Below are positions 17,955 to 25,621 of a DNA stretch of 64,000 nucleotides, in pieces (within the stretch, counting starts at the first letter, position 1; the number at the start of each line of letters is the position of its first letter). The position numbers and the translations under genes were made by a program. Source of the DNA: Pseudomonadota bacterium (GTDB taxonomy: Bacteria > Pseudomonadota > Gammaproteobacteria > Xanthomonadales > Xanthomonadaceae); contig JAFEEL010000007.1 of assembly GCA_018241125.1 (NCBI GenBank), positions 166,203-230,202 of the forward strand, written 5' to 3'. The notes under the pieces are model-generated. The model made no database searches, was not told the DNA's origin, and was given only the letters and a program-made list of their open reading frames with translations.

Positions 17955-20018
17955 ATGGCACACTGGCACAGCATGCAGACCTCCTTCGCCCGCCGCAACC
18001 ATCGCGCCATGCAGGCCGTCATCGCACTGGCCACCGGCATGGGTGTGCTGGCGTGCACGTCGTGCTTTGCGCGCGCGCTGCGCCTGGACGTGCGCACACT
18101 GCAAACCCCGGTTGCCATTGCCGCTGGTGTGCATGTGCGCGTGCAGGTCGACGCTGACGGTGCTGCGGGCCGCTTGCAGGTGGACGTGGATGATCTGGAT
18201 GCGCGTGGTTTCGGCTATCGCTTCGGCAAGCTGCACTGGGAGTGCCCATTGGTGCGTGCCAGCGGCGCATGGACGTGCACCGGCCCGGTGGGGGCCGCCA
18301 CGGGCCCGCCGATGCGCTTGCAGTTGACGCTGGCCTTGCCTTCCGTTTCGGCACGGATCTCGTCCGGCGCCAGCGCGGTGGGCGTGCAATGGGCCGGCAA
18401 AGCGTCCGATCCGTGGCAGGTGGCGTTGACGCAGGTGCCGGTGGCGTGGGTGCAGGCGTTCACCGCGACGCTGTGGAAGGATGGTCGTCTGCAAAAAGGC
18501 GCGCTCGATGGGCAACTGGCCATTCGTTCCGGTGCGAAGTCGGGCACCGAAGTGCACGGTCGCCTGCGCGCGCAAGGGCTGTCGCTGGAAACACCCGATG
18601 GCGGCATTGCCGCTGGCGGTATCGACATCGATGCGGGAATCGCCTTCGTGCACACGATCGCGCAGCGCAAGTTGGCGATCGACGCCAAGCTCGCCCAAGG
18701 TGAGTTCCTGATCGGCGGGCTGTATGCGGTGCTGCCGAAACAACCGCTGTCGGCACTGCTCGAAATGCAGCAAGCCGGCACCGGCGATTGGCTGATTCCC
18801 CGCTGGCGCTGGGACGACGGCGCGGTGGTCACCGCCACCGGCGATGGCCGCTGGTCGCCGGCGCAGGGCTTGCGCGCGCTGAACTTGCAACTGCAAAGCA
18901 GCGACCTGGCCACCGCCCACGACCGCTACTTGACCGGCTGGCTGGATCCGGCCGGGCTGGCCGGCTTGCGCCTCGCCGGTGCGGTACAGGCCGGCGCGAC
19001 GATGCAGGACGGCGTGTGGCGCAGTGTGGCGGCGCAGTTGCGCGCCGTCGATGCGATCGATGGCAAACAGCGTTTTTCGTTGCAAGGGCTCGATGGCGAC
19101 CTGCGCTGGAGCGCCGATGCGCCGCCGGTCGATGGCATGCTGCGCTGGCGCGCGGGCGGGTTGCTGGGAATCCCGCTGGGGCCGACCGCGCTGAGCCTGC
19201 GCAGCCAGTCGCGGCACATCGCACTCACCGCGCCGGTGGGCATCCCGATGCTTGGCGGTACGCTGCGACTGGATCGCTTCGACTACGTCCCGCCGGATGC
19301 CGCCGACGGCGCGCGCTTCGCCTTCGGCCTGAGCCTGCAAAAGATGCAAGTTGCGCAACTGGCCAAGGCCTTCGGCTGGCCGGCCTTTCCCGGCACGCTC
19401 GACGGCAGCCTGCCTTCGGCGCATTACGCCAACAACCGGCTGGATTTTGACGGCGCACTGAATGCGCAGGTTTTCGGCGGCCGGCTGGCGGTCACGCGAC
19501 TGGCGATGGAGCGCCCGTTCGGCGCCGACCCCAGCGTCAGCGCCGACATGGACATCAAGGGTTTCGACCTGCGCACGCTCACCGAGGTCTTTGGATTCGG
19601 CAGAATCACCGGTCGCTTGGATGGAACCATCCGCGATCTGCGCCTGTTGGATTGGGCTCCGGTCGCTTTCGACGCGCGTTTGGCCAGTGACGAGCAAGCC
19701 CCCGATCGGCGCCGCATCAGCCAGCGCGCGGTGCGGGACCTGACCACGGTCGGTGGGGGCGGCATCACCGCCGGGCTGCAGGCACAGGCGCTCAAGCTGT
19801 TCCAGGATTTCGGCTACGCACGGCTGGGACTTTCGTGCAAACTGGCCAACGACGTGTGCAGCATGGATGGAGTGGGTTCAGCAGGAGCCGGCTATACGAT
19901 CCTGCAAGGGTCGGGCCTGCCGCGCATCGACATCATCGGCTACGAGCGGCACGTGGACTGGCCAACCTTGCTGGCACGGCTGAAGGCAGCCACGCAGGGC
20001 GACATCGTCATCAAGTGA
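17955..20018 (+). CDS. YdbH-like AsmA-superfamily envelope protein
   Basis: Long (687 aa) protein with one N-terminal hydrophobic segment (MQAVIALATGMGVLACTS) followed by beta-rich sequence of the kind seen in AsmA-like proteins. These bridge the inner and outer membranes and are linked to phospholipid transport in E. coli (TamB, YhdP, YdbH). The YdbH assignment rests mainly on context: the next gene, 18 bp downstream, is a YdbL/DUF1318 lipoprotein, matching the E. coli ydbH-ynbE-ydbL order. Internal ATGs at 17973 and 18009 are equally possible starts. It is divergent from the receiver-HPt gene with almost no spacer. Confidence 0.72.
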   Translation: MAHWHSMQTSFARRNHRAMQAVIALATGMGVLACTSCFARALRLDVRTLQTPVAIAAGVHVRVQVDADGAAGRLQVDVDDLDARGFGYRFGKLHWECPLVRASGAWTCTGPVGAATGPPMRLQLTLALPSVSARISSGASAVGVQWAGKASDPWQVALTQVPVAWVQAFTATLWKDGRLQKGALDGQLAIRSGAKSGTEVHGRLRAQGLSLETPDGGIAAGGIDIDAGIAFVHTIAQRKLAIDAKLAQGEFLIGGLYAVLPKQPLSALLEMQQAGTGDWLIPRWRWDDGAVVTATGDGRWSPAQGLRALNLQLQSSDLATAHDRYLTGWLDPAGLAGLRLAGAVQAGATMQDGVWRSVAAQLRAVDAIDGKQRFSLQGLDGDLRWSADAPPVDGMLRWRAGGLLGIPLGPTALSLRSQSRHIALTAPVGIPMLGGTLRLDRFDYVPPDAADGARFAFGLSLQKMQVAQLAKAFGWPAFPGTLDGSLPSAHYANNRLDFDGALNAQVFGGRLAVTRLAMERPFGADPSVSADMDIKGFDLRTLTEVFGFGRITGRLDGTIRDLRLLDWAPVAFDARLASDEQAPDRRRISQRAVRDLTTVGGGGITAGLQAQALKLFQDFGYARLGLSCKLANDVCSMDGVGSAGAGYTILQGSGLPRIDIIGYERHVDWPTLLARLKAATQGDIVIK

Positions 20019-20036
20019 ACTTCCCGGAGGTTGTTC

Positions 20037-20654
20037 GTGCGTACATCGACCCAACGCCGCCTGCTCGGTGCAGGTTTCATCGCCGCGCTGCTGCTCAGCG
20101 CCTGCGTGACCATCAATGTGTATTTCCCGGCCGCGCAGGCGCAGGAAGCCGCCAAGCAGTTCGTGGACAAGGTGATCGGCCCCTCCGCGCAGCCCGCTTC
20201 GCCGGCCTCCGACGGCAACGACCACGGCGCGCCGCCGCCCAAGCCGCCGGGCCTGAGCCTGCTGTCGCTCATCATCCCCGATGCGCAGGCGCAAGCCGCG
20301 CCGAACATCAACATGCACACACCCGCCATACAGGCGATCCAGTCGCGCATGGCGCAGCGCTTCACTGCCTCGTTGCAGGCTTCGTTCGACGCCGGCGCGC
20401 TCGGTTACACCAAGGATGGCCTGGTGGCCGTGCGCGACGCGACCAAGATCGCGCTCAAGGATCGCGTGGCGGTGAATCAGGCAGTGGCCGACGACAACCG
20501 CGACCGCAACGCCGTGTACCGCGAGGTCGCGGTCGCCAACGGGCACCCGGAATGGGAATCGCAGATCCGCGCGACCTTCGCCCAGCAATGGATCGCCGGC
20601 GCGCACGCCGGCTGGTGGTATCAGGACGCCAGCGGGGCGTGGAAGCAAAAGTGA
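20037..20654 (+). CDS. YdbL-family (DUF1318) lipoprotein with YnbE-like N-terminus
   Basis: 205-aa lipoprotein. The signal peptide ends in a lipobox (LLLSAC), and the mature N-terminus reads CVTINVYFPAAQAQ, resembling the short lipoprotein YnbE. After a Pro/Ala linker the C-terminal half (about 105-205) matches the DUF1318/YdbL pattern: ALGYTKDGLVAV, a central NRDRNAVYREVA and a final GWWYQDASGAW. In E. coli YnbE pairs with YdbH, and YdbL is thought to assist them; here both features are on one polypeptide. GTG start at 20037 is chosen because GGAGG lies 6 bp upstream; a TTG two codons earlier is less likely. Confidence 0.85.
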   Translation: MRTSTQRRLLGAGFIAALLLSACVTINVYFPAAQAQEAAKQFVDKVIGPSAQPASPASDGNDHGAPPPKPPGLSLLSLIIPDAQAQAAPNINMHTPAIQAIQSRMAQRFTASLQASFDAGALGYTKDGLVAVRDATKIALKDRVAVNQAVADDNRDRNAVYREVAVANGHPEWESQIRATFAQQWIAGAHAGWWYQDASGAWKQK

Positions 20655-20660
20655 CGACAG

Positions 20661-20909
20661 GATGTCGTCATCCCGGGCAGCACACGGATGTGCGCTGACC
20701 CGGGATCCAGCGAATGATGTCGTCATCCCGGGCAGCACACGGATGTGCGCTGACCCGGGATCCAGCGAATGATGTCGTCATCCGGGCAGCACACGGATGT
20801 GCGCTGACCCGGGATCCAGCGAATGATGTCGTCATCCCGGGCAGCACAAGGATGTGCGCTGACCCGGGATCCAGCGAATGATGTCGTCATCCCGGGCAGC
20901 ACAAGGATG
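20661..20909. repeat. Tandem array of 55-bp palindromic repeats (4.5 copies)
   Basis: Units start at 20661, 20716, 20771 (54 bp, one C missing), 20825 and 20880 (truncated). Each contains ATCCCGGG and CCCGGGAT arms enclosing a second smaller palindrome, so each can form a cruciform or RNA hairpin. The first copies read ACACGG and the last two ACAAGG. The array lies between the YdbL-like gene and rlmD. There are no unique spacers, so it is not a CRISPR. The rest of the gap (20910-21099) shows nothing definite beyond the probable rlmD promoter region. Confidence 0.92.
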
Positions 20910-21099
20910 ACGCTGCAAACGCCGTTGCGTGGTGCCAGTCGTGGACGATCCCGATTCCGCCAGGACGGGCGATTTGACGCTTGTCGGTGCGGACTCCAGA
21001 CGGTGTTGCTCTGGCCGACCACATTCACTGACCGATGAAATCCGCGGCTCGGCGCAGATTTGCGACAATGCGCGCCCCGACGCTGCATGAATCCGATCC

Positions 21100-22467
21100 G
21101 TGTCCCGAGGCCCGCGCATTTCCCGCGATCCGTTCGAGATCGCCATCGATGATCTGAGCCACGACGGTCGCGGCGTCGCCCATCGCGACGGCAAGGCGGT
21201 GTTCGTGCGCGGCGCGCTGCCCGGCGAGCGCGTGATCGCGCTGCAAAGCGCACGCCACCGGCACTTTGACGAGGCCAACGCGGTGCAAGTGCTGGAGGCG
21301 TCGCCGGATCGGGTCGAACCCAAGTGCGCGCATTTCGGGCAGTGCTCGGGTTGCGTGTTGCAGCATCTGGACGCCGACCAACAGATTCAGGCCAAGCAGC
21401 GGGTGCTGGTCGAGAACCTGCAACGCATCGGCCACGTCGCGCCCGAGCGTCTGCTGCCGCCGCTGTCCGCCGCGCGTTGGGGCTATCGCCGCAAGGGTCG
21501 GCTGTCGGTGCGTTACGTCGAAAAGAAGGGCCGCACCCTCGTCGGTTTCCGCGAAGACGACCCGCGTTTCGTCGCCGACATCCGTCGATGTGAAACCGTG
21601 GTTCCGGCGATCGGGCTGCACATCGAGGCGCTTGCGCAGATGATCGACCGCCTCGACGGCAAACGCGAGATCGCGCAGATCGAGTTCATCGTCGGCGATG
21701 CCGAGGCCGAGGGTGCCGCAGCCAACGGTGCGGGGCAGGGCGATGGCGTGGTGGCGCTGGTGCTGCGCAACCTCAAGCCGTTGACGCAGGCCGACCGCGA
21801 CATCCTGATCGAGTTCGCCAAGGCGCACGATTTCGCGATCTATCTGCAACCTGGCGGCGTGGATTCGGTGCAACCGTTGTGGCCAGAAGCCGGCGTGGCG
21901 CTTTCCTTCGCACTGCGCGCCGACGGCCTGCGTTTGGCCTTCGAGCCGCTGGATTTCATCCAGGTCAACGCCGGCATGAACGAGAAGATGATCGCGACCG
22001 CGCTCGAGTTGCTCGCTCCGCAGCCGGATCAGCGCATCCTCGACCTGTTCTGCGGCTTGGGTAACTTCACCTTGCCCATCGCCCGCCGCGTCGCGCAGGT
22101 CGTGGGCGTGGAAGGCGATGCCGGGCTGGTCGCACGGGCGCGCGCCAACGCGCAGCGCAACGGCATCGACAATGCGCGATTCTTTGCGACGGACCTGACT
22201 TCGTCGCTGGCTTACGAACCTTGGCTTGGCGAAAACTTCGACGCACTGCTGCTCGACCCGCCGCGCTCGGGTGCCGAAGCGGTGCTGCCGCAACTGCCGC
22301 TGAAAAATATCCGGCGCATCGTCTATGTTTCCTGCCACCCGGCGTCGCTGGCGCGCGACGCCGGATTTCTCGTTCGCGAGCGTGGCTACACCCTGCGCGC
22401 CGCCGGCGTGATGGACATGTTCCCGCACACCGCGCATGTCGAGTCCATTGCGCTGTTCGAGCGTTGA
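21100..22467 (+). CDS. rlmD: 23S rRNA (uracil-5-)-methyltransferase RlmD
   Basis: 455-aa SAM-dependent enzyme that makes 5-methyluridine at position 1939 of 23S rRNA (E. coli numbering). It has an N-terminal TRAM domain (EIAIDDLSHDGRGVAH), the 4Fe-4S cysteine cluster CAHFGQCSGC with a later Cys in IRRCETV, and the Rossmann SAM site ILDLFCGLGNFTLPIA. DPPRSG and the catalytic VYVSCHPASLARD follow. The length and all motifs fit RumA/RlmD rather than TrmA or RlmC. GTG start. A CYTH-domain gene begins 2 bp after the stop, the start of a tight operon with nagZ, hpt and mtnP. Confidence 0.93.
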   Translation: MSRGPRISRDPFEIAIDDLSHDGRGVAHRDGKAVFVRGALPGERVIALQSARHRHFDEANAVQVLEASPDRVEPKCAHFGQCSGCVLQHLDADQQIQAKQRVLVENLQRIGHVAPERLLPPLSAARWGYRRKGRLSVRYVEKKGRTLVGFREDDPRFVADIRRCETVVPAIGLHIEALAQMIDRLDGKREIAQIEFIVGDAEAEGAAANGAGQGDGVVALVLRNLKPLTQADRDILIEFAKAHDFAIYLQPGGVDSVQPLWPEAGVALSFALRADGLRLAFEPLDFIQVNAGMNEKMIATALELLAPQPDQRILDLFCGLGNFTLPIARRVAQVVGVEGDAGLVARARANAQRNGIDNARFFATDLTSSLAYEPWLGENFDALLLDPPRSGAEAVLPQLPLKNIRRIVYVSCHPASLARDAGFLVRERGYTLRAAGVMDMFPHTAHVESIALFER

Positions 22468-22468
22468 C

Positions 22469-22969
22469 GTGGGCATCGAGATCGAGCGCAAGTTCCTCGT
22501 GGTCGGCGACGCATGGCGCGGCGCCGTCGAGAAATCCGTGCGCATGGCGCAGGGCTACCTCAACGATGCGGCGGCGCCCGAGAGCACGGCCAAGTCATCG
22601 CTGCGGGTGCGCATCGCCGGCGCTGCCGCGTTCATCAACATCAAGTCGCGGCAGTCCGGGCCGGAACGGGCGGAGTTCGAATACGCAATTCCGCTCGCCG
22701 ACGCGCAGGCCTTGCTGGAGCTGTGCGTGGGCGGGTTGATCGACAAAACCCGCCATTACGTCCACCACGCCGGATTCCTCTGGGAGATCGACGAGTTCGC
22801 CGGCGACAACATTGGCCTGATCGTCGCCGAAATCGAACTGCCCCGCGTCGATGCGACGTTCGCCACGCCGGGGTGGGCTGGGCGGGAGGTCACCGACGCG
22901 CCGCGCTATTACAATCACGCACTTGCCCGCCGCCCGTTTGCGCGCTGGGCCGACGAGGAGAAGTCCTGA
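22469..22969 (+). CDS. CYTH-domain protein (triphosphate tunnel enzyme)
   Basis: 166 aa, consisting of a single CYTH domain. It opens with the diagnostic E-x-E-x-K signature (GIEIERKFLV) and carries alternating charged strands (SLRVRI, FINIKSR, FEYAIPL, WEIDEF, IVAEIEL) that line the triphosphate tunnel. Family members hydrolyse inorganic triphosphate or thiamine triphosphate, or act as class IV adenylate cyclases; a short bacterial form like this is most likely a triphosphatase. GTG start right after the rlmD stop. Its stop overlaps the nagZ start (ATGA). Confidence 0.88.
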   Translation: MGIEIERKFLVVGDAWRGAVEKSVRMAQGYLNDAAAPESTAKSSLRVRIAGAAAFINIKSRQSGPERAEFEYAIPLADAQALLELCVGGLIDKTRHYVHHAGFLWEIDEFAGDNIGLIVAEIELPRVDATFATPGWAGREVTDAPRYYNHALARRPFARWADEEKS

Positions 22970-23979
22970 TGCTGGTGATCGGAATCGCCGGAACCACGCT
23001 CGCTGCTGCCGAACGCGACTGGTTGCAGCACCCGTGGGTGGGCGGGGTGATCTTGTTCACGCGCAACTTCGCCTCGCGGGCGCAGGTGACGGAGTTGTGC
23101 GCGGAAATCCGCGCTGCCGCGCCGCGTCCGCAACTGCTGTGCGTGGATCAGGAAGGCGGGCGCGTGCAGCGCTTCCGCGAAGGGTTCGCGGCGTTGCCGC
23201 CACTGGAAGGTTTTGGCCGACTGTTCGCGAAAGATGCGGCGGCGGCGCTGGCGCTGGCCGAGGAACATGCCTGGCTGATGGCCAGTCAAATCCGCGCGCT
23301 GGATGTGGATCTGAGTTTCGCGCCGGTGGCCGACCTCGGGCGCGGCAACCGCGCCATCGGCAATCGCGCCTTTTCGCCCGATCCGCACATCGTCGCCGCG
23401 TTCACGCGCGCCTACGTGCGCGGCATGCACGCCGCGGGCATGGCCGCTACCCTCAAGCATTTCCCCGGCCACGGGTCGGTGCTGGAAGACACCCACCACG
23501 ACAGCGCCAGCGATCCGCGTACGCTCGACGTGCTGCGTGGCGAAGACTTGCTTCCGTTCGTGGCAGGAATCGACGCCGGTGCCGAGGCGGTGATGCTGGC
23601 GCACGTGACGTATCCGAACGTCGCGCCCGAGCCGGCCGGATACTCGCCGCGCTGGCTGCGCGACATCCTGCGCACGGAAATGGGATTTGCCGGCGTGGCG
23701 TTCTCCGACGATATCGGCATGGCAGCGGCCCACTCCGCTGGCGGCGTCGGCGCGCGTATCGATGCGCATCTGGATGCCGGCTGCGACGCGGTGTTGGTGT
23801 GCGCGCCGGAGCTGGTGCCCGATGCGCTGGCGGCGATGGCGCACCGCGCCGCGCCGCGTGCCGACGCGCTGGCCAGCCTGTTCGGGCGCGGTCGCTGCGA
23901 CTGGGATGCGCTGAGCGCCGATCCACGCCACGCGCAGGCCATCGCGCGCGTGTGCGGCAACGCTTTGGCGGAGGCCTGA
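22969..23979 (+). CDS. nagZ: Beta-N-acetylhexosaminidase NagZ
   Basis: 336-aa glycoside hydrolase family 3 enzyme of cytoplasmic peptidoglycan recycling, which removes GlcNAc from anhydromuropeptides. Family marks are VDQEGGRVQRF, the catalytic loop KHFPGHGSVLEDTHHDSA and the nucleophile Asp in FSDDIGMA. There is no signal peptide, as expected. The ATG overlaps the upstream CYTH stop codon, and hpt starts 3 bp downstream, so translation is probably coupled. Length is normal. Confidence 0.94.
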   Translation: MLVIGIAGTTLAAAERDWLQHPWVGGVILFTRNFASRAQVTELCAEIRAAAPRPQLLCVDQEGGRVQRFREGFAALPPLEGFGRLFAKDAAAALALAEEHAWLMASQIRALDVDLSFAPVADLGRGNRAIGNRAFSPDPHIVAAFTRAYVRGMHAAGMAATLKHFPGHGSVLEDTHHDSASDPRTLDVLRGEDLLPFVAGIDAGAEAVMLAHVTYPNVAPEPAGYSPRWLRDILRTEMGFAGVAFSDDIGMAAAHSAGGVGARIDAHLDAGCDAVLVCAPELVPDALAAMAHRAAPRADALASLFGRGRCDWDALSADPRHAQAIARVCGNALAEA

Positions 23980-23982
23980 TTC

Positions 23983-24540
23983 GTGCTCGACCTCGCGCAA
24001 GCCTTGCAGCAATCCGACCTGATCCACGACCGCACCGCGATCGATGCGGCGATCGCGCGCATGGCCACGCAGATCGCCCGCGACTGCGCCGGGCAGCGCC
24101 TGCTGCTGCTCACGATCATGCACGGCGGCATGTTCTTCGCCGCCGAACTGGCGCTGGCGCTGGGGCGCGACGCGGCGCTGGGTGTGGATTTCGATTACCT
24201 GCACGCCAGCCGTTACCGCGGCAATACCAATGGCGGTGTTCTGGAATGGAAGCACCGCCCGGCAACGCCTTTGCAAGATCGGCATGTGTTGCTGGCTGAT
24301 GACATCCTCGACGAAGGCCATACGCTTGCCGCCGTGCGCGGGTGGTGCCGCGAGCAGGGTGCCGCTTCGGTGCGCATGGCGGTGCTGACGGTCAAGCGTC
24401 ACCACCGCTGCGTGCCGGGGATGGCGGCCGATTACGTCGGCGTGGACGTGCCCGATCGCTACGTCTTTGGCTTCGGCATGGATTACCACGAGCAAGGCCG
24501 CAATCTGCCGGCGATCTACGCGCTGCGGGAAACGCCGTGA
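23983..24540 (+). CDS. hpt: Hypoxanthine-guanine phosphoribosyltransferase
   Basis: 185-aa type I phosphoribosyltransferase that converts hypoxanthine or guanine plus PRPP to IMP or GMP. The PRPP-binding motif is VLLADDILDEGHT, and an N-terminal MHGGMFFAAEL loop and a YVGVDVPDRYVFGFGMD purine-site segment are present. GTG start 3 bp after nagZ. The gene overlaps mtnP by GTGA. Together with mtnP, which releases hypoxanthine or adenine from methylthio-nucleosides, it would recycle the purine base. Confidence 0.92.
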   Translation: MLDLAQALQQSDLIHDRTAIDAAIARMATQIARDCAGQRLLLLTIMHGGMFFAAELALALGRDAALGVDFDYLHASRYRGNTNGGVLEWKHRPATPLQDRHVLLADDILDEGHTLAAVRGWCREQGAASVRMAVLTVKRHHRCVPGMAADYVGVDVPDRYVFGFGMDYHEQGRNLPAIYALRETP

Positions 24541-25316
24541 GCGCCGCAGCGGACACCGGCATTGCACTGGCGGTGATCGGTGGCACCGGCCTGTATCGGT
24601 TGGCGGCTATGGGCGACGCGCAAGCGTTGACGATGGATACGCCCTACGGCGCGCCATCGGCGCCGCTGCGCGTGGGCACGGTTGCCGGTCGACGTGTCGC
24701 TTTTCTCGCCCGCCACGGCGAGGATCACGCACTGCCGCCGCACAAGGTCAACTACCGCGCCAACCTCTGGGCTTTGCAACACGCCGGGGCGACGCGGGTG
24801 CTGGCGGTCAATGCCGTGGGCGGCATCAGCGAGCGCTACGCCCCGCGCGCGATCGGCGTGCCCAACCAGATCATCGATTACACCTGGGGCCGCGTCTCCA
24901 CCTTTTGCGAAGAAGGCGGGCCGGTTCTGCACGTGGACATGGGCGATCCGTACACGCCGGCGCTGCGCGCTGCGTTGCTCGATGCGGCGGTGGCGGCACA
25001 GGTGGAAGTCGTGGACCGCGGCTGCTACGGCGCAACCCAAGGCCCGCGTTTGGAGACCCGCGCCGAGATCGCCCGCCTGCGCCGCGACGGCTGCGATCTG
25101 GTCGGCATGACCGGCATGCCCGAGGCCGGGCTGGCGCGTGAACTCGGGCTGGAGTACGCATCGCTCGCACTGGTCGCCAACTGGGCCGCCGGCTGCGGCC
25201 CGTCATCCAGCGATGGGGCGGCGGAGATCACCATGGCCGAGGTACTCGCCAACCTCGAGCACGCCACCGCGAACCTGCCTGCCTTGATCGTGGCGCTGCT
25301 GGCGCGGATCGGGTGA
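24537..25316 (+). CDS. mtnP: S-methyl-5'-thioinosine/adenosine phosphorylase family (MtnP)
   Basis: 259-aa PNP/MTAP-family phosphorylase. It splits 5'-methylthio-nucleosides into base and 5-methylthioribose-1-phosphate in polyamine by-product and methionine salvage. Motifs are VIGGTGLYRL, RHGEDHALPPHKVNYRAN, GPRLETRAEI and GMTGMPEAGLARELGLEYA. In Pseudomonas the homologue prefers methylthioinosine and works after a deaminase; which substrate is used here cannot be read from sequence. The start codon GTG overlaps the hpt stop. Pairing with hpt fits a thioinosine-type enzyme giving hypoxanthine. Confidence 0.87.
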   Translation: MSAAADTGIALAVIGGTGLYRLAAMGDAQALTMDTPYGAPSAPLRVGTVAGRRVAFLARHGEDHALPPHKVNYRANLWALQHAGATRVLAVNAVGGISERYAPRAIGVPNQIIDYTWGRVSTFCEEGGPVLHVDMGDPYTPALRAALLDAAVAAQVEVVDRGCYGATQGPRLETRAEIARLRRDGCDLVGMTGMPEAGLARELGLEYASLALVANWAAGCGPSSSDGAAEITMAEVLANLEHATANLPALIVALLARIG

Positions 25317-25389
25317 TGAGTACCGAGGTCGCCTATCGCAGCGGCGGCGCGGGCTGGAGGATGAACCATGAGTGACCGCCGCCCGGAAG

Positions 25390-25539
25390 CTGCCCGGCCC
25401 ACCCACACTCGTAACGGCCCCGTAACTGACAGCACCGGCGACGGGGGGTAACGTGGCGCTCGCATCCCGGTTCCTCGTCATGACCGGAAGGCATGGGCTT
25501 GAAGCCAGTCGCTCACCATGAGCCGGCTGGCTTTTTTTT
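25390..25539 (+). ncRNA. Possible structured leader or small RNA ending in an intrinsic terminator
   Basis: The 305-bp gap between mtnP and the sensor kinase contains several hairpin-capable stretches, for example CCGGT/ACCGG around 25470-25485, followed by a classic terminator. No known riboswitch class was recognised. It may be an sRNA, a transcript end for the nagZ-mtnP operon, or an attenuating leader of the kinase gene. The limits given are approximate. Confidence 0.3.
25502..25539 (+). terminator. Rho-independent terminator with T8 tract
   Basis: Stem AAGCCAG/CTGGCTT with an inner GCTCA-CCA-TGAGC stem, followed directly by eight Ts. It is the clearest intrinsic terminator in the window and lies 83 bp before the sensor kinase start. 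Confidence 0.85.
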
Positions 25540-25621
25540 GGCCGGTTTGGGCGGTGGCCGTCGCTGGGCGACAATGGCTCCCCGGCTTCCCCCTGCGGAG
25601 GCCATCGGATGCCACGCCCGC

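Noticed and set aside
20661-20909. CRISPR array
   Set aside because: The 55-bp units are contiguous and have no unique spacers; no cas genes are near.
20973-20986. TTGACGCTTGTCGG before rlmD as an FNR box
   Set aside because: The second half-site matches poorly, and rlmD is a housekeeping gene outside the anaerobic region.
25316-25375. 19-codon open frame overlapping the mtnP stop (ATGA)
   Set aside because: Too short and without recognisable features; overlap alone is not enough support.
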